From positions 1 to 5,282 of the forward strand of contig WQVT01000208.1 of the NCBI GenBank assembly GCA_009785715.1: a DNA stretch of 5,282 bases. The letters run 5' to 3'. Positions within the stretch are counted from its first letter, which is position 1, and every line of letters begins with the position of its first letter. This DNA comes from Acidimicrobiaceae bacterium (GTDB taxonomy: Bacteria > Actinomycetota > Acidimicrobiia > Acidimicrobiales > Palsa-688). A model generated the notes under the pieces. The model did not search any database. It was given only the letters and a program-made list of their open reading frames with translations, and had not been told where the DNA came from. The position numbers were made by a program, and so were the translations under genes. This document shows, one piece after another, positions 1 through 4,036 of the stretch.

Positions 1-194
1 GGCGAGGACTCGGCGATCGGGAAGCCGGGGTCGGACAGGGCCACGTGCCACACGAGGCTGACCGGCACCTGCGCGGCGCCGGCGCTCGGGGCCGTGAGGA
101 CGGCCATCGCCGTCGTCGTCGGCCCGAGGGTGAAGCCTGCCAGCAGGGCGGCGAGCGCCACACGGGCGCGCCGGAAGAAGACCGGAGAGCTCAC
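1..194 (-). CDS. N-terminus of a secreted protein (partial, cut at the left edge)
   Basis: This is the first 64 codons of a gene that leaves the window at base 1; the last two bases (CC) force a 65th residue, Pro. I chose the GTG at 194 because it starts a classic Sec signal peptide: a short n-region with Arg at residues 8, 9 and 11, a hydrophobic stretch at about 12-24 (VALAALLAGFTLG), and a likely signal peptidase I site near residues 38-41 (SAGAA before QVPV). The mature protein begins with QVPVSLVWHVAL and goes on to PIAESSP. That start, a Trp-containing strand followed by Ile-Ala-Glu-Ser-Ser-Pro, resembles the first blade of PQQ-like or FG-GAP/VCBS beta-propeller secreted proteins, but this is recall from a short stretch and remains tentative. 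No strong Shine-Dalgarno sequence precedes the GTG. The gene lies 54 bases downstream of the dehydrogenase stop on the same strand, so it may be read from the same transcript. The reading frame and signal peptide are convincing; the function is not known. Confidence 0.7.
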   Translation of the reverse strand, partial: MSSPVFFRRARVALAALLAGFTLGPTTTAMAVLTAPSAGAAQVPVSLVWHVALSDPGFPIAESS

Positions 195-211
195 CGCGCT
201 CAGTCTTGCGC

Positions 212-240
212 GGCTCCGCCCCGGGGGTGAAGGCGGGGCC
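212..240 (-). terminator. GC-rich hairpin between dehydrogenase and secreted-protein genes
   Basis: Bases 212-220 (GGCTCCGCC) pair with 232-240 (GGCGGGGCC) to give a 9-bp stem with one G-T wobble and an 11-base loop. It starts 8 bases beyond the dehydrogenase stop codon and lies just upstream of the next same-strand gene. No T-tract follows on the minus strand, so it is not a canonical intrinsic terminator. It could attenuate transcription, stabilise the 3' end of the dehydrogenase message, or be chance in GC-rich sequence. Confidence 0.3.
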
Positions 241-248
241 CGAGGCGG

Positions 249-1280
249 CTAATAGCCGCGCTCGCGGTCGACGATGTTGAGCAGCGGCTCTCCGTCGAGG
301 AAACGGCGGAGGTTGTCCACGAACAACTGCCGGATGGGCTCGGTGAAGAGGGCCTCGCCACCGGCCGAGATGTGCGGGGTCAGCAGGATGTGCGGCGACT
401 CCGCCAGCTCCGGCCTCGGTGGCCTGCCGGCGAGCTCGCCGTCGAAGACGTCGAGGACCGCCCCGCCGATCCGCCCTTCCTTGAGGGCGTCGAGGAGGGC
501 GTCCTCGTCCACCTCCTCGCCTCGGGCGACGTTGATGAGCACGGCTCCCGGCTTCATCGCCGCGAACACCTCGGCGTTGATGAAGGACCGGGTCTCGGGG
601 GTGAGCTGTGAACACACGACGAGGAAGTCGCTCTCGGCGGCCACCTCGAGGATGCCCTCAGCCGGGAGGACCAGATCGACGCCGTCGACGTCGGACTGCG
701 GGGCGCTGATCGATCGCCGGGTGGCGACGACCCGCATCCCGAGTGCCCGGCTCATCCGGGCCAGCTCCTTCCCGATCCCGCCGAGGCCGACGATGCCCAT
801 CGTCGCACCCCGGAGCGTGATCCCCCCGTACCCCTCCCGGGTGAACTCGCCGGCGGCCTTCTGCCTGGTCCCCTCATGGAGGCCGCGGGCGAAGTAGGCG
901 GCGGCCGCCAGCGCGTACTCGGCGATCGGCACCGCGCCGACGACCCCGCGGCTGCTGGTCAGCGGAACCGAGGAATTCCAGAGGTCGGTCCCGACCAGGT
1001 TCGACACCCCGGCCTGGGTGTGGTGGGCCCACTTCAGCTGGGGGGCCCGGCCCGCGAGGTTGCCGGGGACCGGATACCCGACCAGCAGCACGTCCGCCTG
1101 AGCGAGCATGTCGGTGACCTCTTGCGAGTCCGTCGTGGGCTGGAAGGCCAAGCCGACCGCCGCCCGTCGGGGCACGGCGTCGTTGGCGTCGAGGACCCGC
1201 ACCCGCTCGTCCACCTTGGTCAACCAGGTGAGGTCGCGACCGAGGATCGGAGCCATCACGAGCACGTTGACGACGTCCAT
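249..1280 (-). CDS. D-isomer-specific 2-hydroxyacid dehydrogenase (NAD(P)-dependent)
   Basis: A complete 343-residue cytoplasmic enzyme of the D-2-hydroxyacid dehydrogenase family, which interconverts 2-keto acids and D-2-hydroxy acids; glyoxylate or hydroxypyruvate reductase-type activity is possible but the substrate cannot be read from sequence. The N-terminal half-domain is about residues 1-115. The Rossmann domain follows, with the dinucleotide loop GLGGIG at 165-170. The catalytic triad is present: Arg253 in NVARGE, Glu282 in DVFDGE, His303 in TPHISAGG. The C-terminus (LLNIVDRERGY) is typical, so the gene is intact. After the second Rossmann strand the sequence is ATRRS (186-190), with Arg where NAD-specific members carry an acidic residue, which hints at NADPH use. 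The ATG at 1280 is preferred: GGGAGGT lies 3 bases before it and the family fold begins there. The frame stays open upstream to 1766, but that stretch crosses the repeat region and gives only Ala/Pro/Arg-rich translation. The gene diverges from the FAD oxidoreductase gene. Confidence 0.93.
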   Translation of the reverse strand: MDVVNVLVMAPILGRDLTWLTKVDERVRVLDANDAVPRRAAVGLAFQPTTDSQEVTDMLAQADVLLVGYPVPGNLAGRAPQLKWAHHTQAGVSNLVGTDLWNSSVPLTSSRGVVGAVPIAEYALAAAAYFARGLHEGTRQKAAGEFTREGYGGITLRGATMGIVGLGGIGKELARMSRALGMRVVATRRSISAPQSDVDGVDLVLPAEGILEVAAESDFLVVCSQLTPETRSFINAEVFAAMKPGAVLINVARGEEVDEDALLDALKEGRIGGAVLDVFDGELAGRPPRPELAESPHILLTPHISAGGEALFTEPIRQLFVDNLRRFLDGEPLLNIVDRERGY

Positions 1281-1283
1281 GCC

Positions 1284-1290
1284 ACCTCCC
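1284..1290 (-). promoter_or_regulatory. Shine-Dalgarno sequence deciding the dehydrogenase start
   Basis: On the minus strand GGGAGGT (1290 to 1284) is followed by GGC and the ATG at 1280. It is the only strong ribosome-binding site near the 5' end of this gene and supports the 343-residue protein over the upstream extension that runs through the repeats. The spacing from the GGAGG core to ATG is 4 bases, a little tight; a GTG at codon 6 would lie too far away. Confidence 0.75.
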
Positions 1291-1344
1291 AGGGCTCCCA
1301 CACCGATGAGGATCCCGGGGCACCCTAGCGGCTGGGCCGCCGGT

Positions 1345-1393
1345 GCCGGGCGGGCTGCCGGGCGGGCTGCCGGGGCTGGCTGCTGGGCGGGCT
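1345..1393 (-). repeat. Left tandem array, 12-13 bp period
   Basis: Four consecutive units on the plus strand: GCCGGGCGGGCT at 1345 and again at 1357 (identical), GCCGGGGCTGGCT at 1369 (13 bases), and GCTGGGCGGGCT at 1382. A degenerate unit precedes them at 1331-1344. Read on the minus strand, toward the dehydrogenase gene, the units are AGCCCGCCCGGC, similar in composition and period to the array on the other side of the palindrome. Confidence 0.8.
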
Positions 1394-1394
1394 C

Positions 1395-1411
1395 GGGAAC
1401 GCTGGGGAACG
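1395..1411. repeat. Short direct repeat GGGAACG x2
   Basis: GGGAACG occurs at 1395-1401 and at 1405-1411, start-to-start distance 10 bases. It lies between the left tandem array and the CGTTKTG repeats. It may be a protein-binding pair or a degenerated continuation of the array; too short to say more. Confidence 0.4.
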
Positions 1412-1421
1412 AGAGCCGGGC

Positions 1422-1447
1422 CGTTGTGAGCCGTTTTGGTCGTTGTG
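1422..1447 (+). repeat. Three CGTTKTG direct repeats at 9-10 bp spacing
   Basis: CGTTGTG starts at 1422, CGTTTTG at 1432 and CGTTGTG at 1441, so the copies are about one helical turn apart. The third copy overlaps the first bases of the palindrome arm; the palindrome's other arm carries the inverse complement (CACAAC at 1481-1486). Helically phased repeats are typical of cooperative regulator binding, but the motif matches no regulator I can name. Confidence 0.45.
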
Positions 1448-1486
1448 CACCAGAACGCGCGTATACCGCGCGTTCTGGTGCACAAC
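1442..1486. repeat. Perfect palindrome with 20-base arms and 5-base spacer
   Basis: The left arm at 1442-1461 reads GTTGTGCACCAGAACGCGCG and the right arm at 1467-1486 is its exact reverse complement; the spacer 1462-1466 is TATAC. Each arm contains the 6-base palindrome GTGCAC. The symmetry ends abruptly outside the arms (1441 C opposite 1487 A). It lies between divergent genes, 162 bases from one start and 114 from the other, so it is not placed as a terminator. A 45-base hairpin of this length is longer than a usual dimer operator and resembles dispersed extragenic palindromic elements. As DNA it could extrude a cruciform; as RNA it would form a very stable hairpin. Confidence 0.95.
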
Positions 1487-1507
1487 ACCTGGAGAGCCGG
1501 CGGGCCG

Positions 1508-1585
1508 CCAGCACCCGCCGCCAGCACCCGCCGCCAGCACCCGCCGCCAGCGCGGGCAGCCAGCGCGGGCGGCCAGCGCCGGCCG
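1508..1585 (+). repeat. 13-bp tandem repeat, six units
   Basis: CCAGCACCCGCCG occurs three times without change at 1508, 1521 and 1534. Then come CCAGCGCGGGCAG at 1547, CCAGCGCGGGCGG at 1560 and CCAGCGCCGGCCG at 1573, all in the same 13-base register, and a broken seventh unit begins with CTAGC at 1586. Because 13 is not a multiple of 3, the unit translates differently in each copy, which argues against it being part of a protein. The array ends 14 bases before the chosen ATG of the oxidoreductase gene, so copy-number change would alter promoter or leader spacing without touching the protein. Confidence 0.92.
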
Positions 1586-1599
1586 CTAGCAATGTGGCT

Positions 1600-2541
1600 A
1601 TGGCAGGGATCCCCGAACAGGTGACCGTCGTGGGTGCCGGCATCGCCGGCGCCGCCTGCGCCGCCGCGCTCCGGCGAGCCGGGGTCGGTGTGCGGTGGTT
1701 CGACCGGGGGGAGGCGGCCGGCGGCCGCATGGCGTCGCCGGTGCTGCACGGCCGGCGGGTCGACATCGGCGCCAGCTACTTCACCGTCCGCGACGAGGGC
1801 TTCGCCGCTCTGGTCGACGAGCTGGCCGCCGCCGGCCTCGCCCGGCCGTGGACCGACACCTTCGGCGTGTTCGCACCCGGTGACGCCCCCACCTCGGCGA
1901 CGGGGCCCCTGCGCTGGTCGGCGCCGGGCGGACTGCAGTCCCTGGTGCAGGCGGTCGCCGGCGACGTGGACCTGGAGGTGGGCCGCCCGATCGAGGTGCT
2001 TCCCGCCGGCCACGTCGTGCTGGCGATGCCCGACCCCGACGCGGCGCGACTGATTCAGGTGCCCGAACCCGTCCCCTACCACCCCGCGATCGCCGTGGTG
2101 TGCGGGTTCGACGAGCGACGATGGCCCTTTCGCGACGGGGCGTTCGTCAACCGGCACGCCGCGATCGAGTTCGTCGCCGACGACGGCGCCCGCCGCGGGG
2201 ACGATGCCCCCGTCCTCGTGGTGCACACCACCCCCGGCCTGGCGCGGCGGCACGGGGTGGACCCCTCGCCGGCGGTCGGGGAGGTGTTCGAGGCGCTCCA
2301 CGACCTGCTCGGGGTCGGCCGGCCCGGGTGGGCCGTCGCCCGCCGATGGGCGGTCGCCAAACCCGCCGGCGGGCACCCCGCCACCTTCGGCCTCATCGAC
2401 TCCGACGGTGGTCGTCTGATCGGGCTGGCCGGGGACCAGTGGTGCGGGTCCGGCCCGCCGCGGGTCGAGAGCGCCTGGCGGTCGGGCACCGATCTCGCCG
2501 CCGCGCTGCTCTCCCGGATGCGGGGTCAGGCGATTGGGTAG
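1600..2541 (+). CDS. Renalase-like NAD/FAD-dependent oxidoreductase
   Basis: A complete 313-residue flavoprotein of the renalase-like/COG3380 group, related to the flavin amine oxidase superfamily. The N-terminus carries the FAD-binding beta-alpha-beta fold, VTVVGAGIAGAAC at 8-20 with GAGIAG at 12-17. GGRM at 41-44 and DIGASYFTVRD at 55-65 follow, the pattern in renalase-like proteins where human renalase has GxxYF. Near the C-terminus AVARRWAVAKP (245-255) and LAGDQWCGSG (276-285) form the second FAD-contacting region, and the closing helix begins SAWRSG. Length and motif order match the family; nothing is missing. Substrate is unknown: family members are predicted oxidases or dehydrogenases, and human renalase oxidises isomeric dihydronicotinamides. 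The start is uncertain: ATG 1600 has no Shine-Dalgarno sequence and could be leaderless, GTG 1594 adds two residues, and GTG 1621 (just before the first beta strand) has AGGGA about 12 bases upstream. The DoxX gene follows after 9 bases, implying an operon. Confidence 0.9.
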   Translation: MAGIPEQVTVVGAGIAGAACAAALRRAGVGVRWFDRGEAAGGRMASPVLHGRRVDIGASYFTVRDEGFAALVDELAAAGLARPWTDTFGVFAPGDAPTSATGPLRWSAPGGLQSLVQAVAGDVDLEVGRPIEVLPAGHVVLAMPDPDAARLIQVPEPVPYHPAIAVVCGFDERRWPFRDGAFVNRHAAIEFVADDGARRGDDAPVLVVHTTPGLARRHGVDPSPAVGEVFEALHDLLGVGRPGWAVARRWAVAKPAGGHPATFGLIDSDGGRLIGLAGDQWCGSGPPRVESAWRSGTDLAAALLSRMRGQAIG

Positions 2542-2550
2542 ACATCAGCC

Positions 2551-3051
2551 ATGCCCCTGCTCTCCCGTTTCGCCCGCATGCTGATGGCCCCGATCTTCGT
2601 GAACTCCGGAATCAACACCTTCAAGAGCCCGGGGCTGGTCGCGGGGCGGGTGGAGCAGTTCACCACCAAGCTGGCCGAGACGGTGCCGGCGCTCCCGAAG
2701 GACACCCACACCCAGGTCCGCATCAACGCCGCGGCGCAGGTGGCCGGCGGGGTGCTCCTCACCCTCGGCAGGTTTCAGCGCCTGGGGGCGCTGATCCTGA
2801 TCGGCAGCCTGATCCCGACGACCTGGGCGGGGCACGCCTTTTGGAACGAGGACGACCCCACCACCCGGGCCGCGCAGCGGACGCAATTCGAGAAGAACCT
2901 CGCCATCATCGGGGCGCTCCTCCTCGTCCTGGTGGGCCCGGGACGCCAGGCGAAGGCCCCGAAGGGCGGGGAGACGAGGATCCTGGTCACGGCCGAGGCG
3001 CCCGCGCCCGAACCCGCAATGGCCGGCGCTCTGACGTCGGGGGACGAGTAG
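2551..3051 (+). CDS. DoxX family membrane protein
   Basis: A 166-residue inner-membrane protein of the DoxX family. Hydrophobic segments lie at about residues 8-24 (ARMLMAPIFVNSGINTF), 58-72 (INAAAQVAGGVLLTL), 76-96 (QRLGALILIGSLIPTTWAGHA) and 117-130 (LAIIGALLLVLVGP), giving the expected four-helix layout. The family signature is clear: HAFW at 95-98, then an acidic and Arg/Gln-rich loop, then FEKNLAIIGALLL at 113-125. The first 22 residues match the usual DoxX start, which supports ATG 2551 although no good Shine-Dalgarno sequence precedes it; translational coupling to the oxidoreductase 9 bases upstream is likely. The C-terminal 35 residues are a polar Ala/Pro/Glu-rich tail. DoxX was named for a thiosulfate:quinone oxidoreductase subunit, but most bacterial members act elsewhere; in mycobacteria a DoxX protein is linked to thiol and oxidative-stress handling in a membrane complex. 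The flavoprotein neighbour fits a redox role here, by inference. Confidence 0.9.
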   Translation: MPLLSRFARMLMAPIFVNSGINTFKSPGLVAGRVEQFTTKLAETVPALPKDTHTQVRINAAAQVAGGVLLTLGRFQRLGALILIGSLIPTTWAGHAFWNEDDPTTRAAQRTQFEKNLAIIGALLLVLVGPGRQAKAPKGGETRILVTAEAPAPEPAMAGALTSGDE

Positions 3052-3054
3052 GTC

Positions 3055-4026
3055 TTACCAGGCGTAGTGCTCGGGCGCGCTGCGGTACCCCGGGAAGATC
3101 TCGTCCAGCCGGGCAAGGGCCTTCTCGTCGAGGCGGATGTCGAGCGCCCGGATTCCCGAGTCCAGGTGCTCCTGGGTACGGGGCCCGATGATCGGGGCGG
3201 TGACACCGGGCTGATGGAGCAGCCAGGCGATGGCGAGCTCGCCCGGCTCGTGGCCGAGCTCGTCCGCGAAGTCCTCATACGCCTCGATCTGGGCACGGTT
3301 GTTGGCCACGGCGTCGGCGGAGCGACCTTCGAGGCGCCGGCGACCCTCCCGCTCCTTGCGCAGCACCCCGCCGAGCAGGCCGCCCTGGAGCGGTGACCAG
3401 GGGATGACGCCGATCCCGTAGTGGCGGGCGGCCGGGAGCACCTCGAGCTCGACGGCCCGGGTCGCCAGGTTGTAGATGGACTGCTCACTGACCAGGCCCG
3501 TGAAGTGCCGCTCGGCGGCCGCCGCCTGCGCCTGGGCCAGGTGCCATCCGGCGAAATTGCTGCTGCCGGCGTAGAGGATCTTGCCCTGGTTCACGGCCAC
3601 CTCGATGGCCTGCCAGATCTCGTCCCACGGGGTGTCCCGGTCGACGTGGTGGAACTGGTACAGGTCGATGTAGTCGGTCTGCAGGCGAGCCAGGCTGGCG
3701 TCGAGGGCACGGCGGATGTTCAGGGCCGACAGCCGGCCCTCGTTCGGCCAGTCCCCCATCGGCCCGAAGAGCTTGGTGGCGAGCACGGTGCGTTCGCGCC
3801 GGCCGCCGCCCTGGGCAAACCAGCGGCCGATGATCTGCTCGGTGGCGCCCGGTCCGAGCGACATGCCGTAGCGGTTCGCCGTGTCGAAGAAGTTGATGCC
3901 GTGGTCGTGCGCGGAATCCATGATCGAGTGGGAGTCGGCCTCGCTGGTGAGCGGCCCGAAGTTCATGGTTCCCAGGCAGATGCGGCTGACGGTGAGGCCG
4001 GAACGTCCTAGATGCGTAAATTCCAT
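3055..4026 (-). CDS. Aldo/keto reductase
   Basis: A complete 323-residue NADPH-dependent aldo/keto reductase, a cytoplasmic (alpha/beta)8-barrel enzyme reducing aldehydes or ketones to alcohols. The catalytic tetrad is visible: Asp48 and Tyr53 in FFDTANRYG, Lys85 in ATKLFG, His126 in LYQFHHVD. GSSNF at 155-159 and SEQSIYNL at 180-187 are the expected barrel motifs, SPLQGGLL at 211-218 lies in the cofactor loop, and IGPRTQEHLDSGIRAL at 280-295 is the 2'-phosphate-binding signature that favours NADPH. Start ATG 4026 begins MEFTHLGRSGLTVSRICLGT, the canonical family start; the frame stays open to 4416, but that part is antisense to the upstream gene. The stop of the upstream membrane-protein gene is 10 bases before this ATG, so the pair is probably one transcript, with only a weak AGG as ribosome-binding site. 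The 3' end faces the DoxX gene with 3 bases between stop codons. The natural substrate is unknown. Confidence 0.95.
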   Translation of the reverse strand: MEFTHLGRSGLTVSRICLGTMNFGPLTSEADSHSIMDSAHDHGINFFDTANRYGMSLGPGATEQIIGRWFAQGGGRRERTVLATKLFGPMGDWPNEGRLSALNIRRALDASLARLQTDYIDLYQFHHVDRDTPWDEIWQAIEVAVNQGKILYAGSSNFAGWHLAQAQAAAAERHFTGLVSEQSIYNLATRAVELEVLPAARHYGIGVIPWSPLQGGLLGGVLRKEREGRRRLEGRSADAVANNRAQIEAYEDFADELGHEPGELAIAWLLHQPGVTAPIIGPRTQEHLDSGIRALDIRLDEKALARLDEIFPGYRSAPEHYAW

Positions 4027-4036
4027 GGTCCGCAAC

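Larger units (their letters stand above)
1325..1589. repeat. Composite inverted-repeat element filling the divergent intergenic region
   Basis: This 265-base block is almost the whole gap between the two divergent genes (1281-1599). It is bounded by an exact 8-base inverted repeat, CTAGCGGC at 1325-1332 and GCCGCTAG at 1582-1589. Inside each end is a GC-rich tandem array (period 12-13), the left one rich in GCTGGGCGGG and the right one in CCAGCACCCGCC, so the arms are roughly inverted relative to each other. Near the centre is a perfect palindrome with 20-base arms. All frames through it are low-complexity Ala/Pro/Arg/Gly translations, so I see no gene here. The region must also carry promoters for both flanking genes; the only hint is a TAGGGT on the minus strand at 1327-1322, a weak -10 candidate without a matching -35. 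It may be one copy of a dispersed intergenic repeat or a large regulatory region; one copy cannot decide. Confidence 0.6.

Noticed and set aside
45..230. A 61-codon plus-strand open frame at the left edge
   Set aside because: It is antisense to the signal-peptide-bearing gene and encodes only Arg/Gly/His-rich sequence.
1442..1486. The palindrome as an intrinsic terminator
   Set aside because: The flanking genes diverge from it, neither ends there, and no T-tract follows on either strand.
1508..1590. The tandem repeats as a CRISPR array
   Set aside because: Units are 13 bases, contiguous and without unique spacers; no cas gene is nearby.
1108..1599. An open plus-strand frame extending the FAD oxidoreductase upstream
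   Set aside because: The extension is antisense to the dehydrogenase and then low-complexity repeat translation; the FAD-binding fold begins only after 1600.
1281..1766. An open minus-strand frame extending the dehydrogenase by 162 residues at its N-terminus
   Set aside because: It runs through the palindrome and tandem repeats and into the opposite gene, gives Ala/Pro/Arg-rich sequence unlike the family, and the strong Shine-Dalgarno sequence lies at 1284-1290.
874..2376. A 500-codon minus-strand open frame
   Set aside because: It overlaps two well-supported genes in other frames and its translation is Gly/Arg/Pro-rich without any domain; typical of spurious long frames in high-GC DNA.
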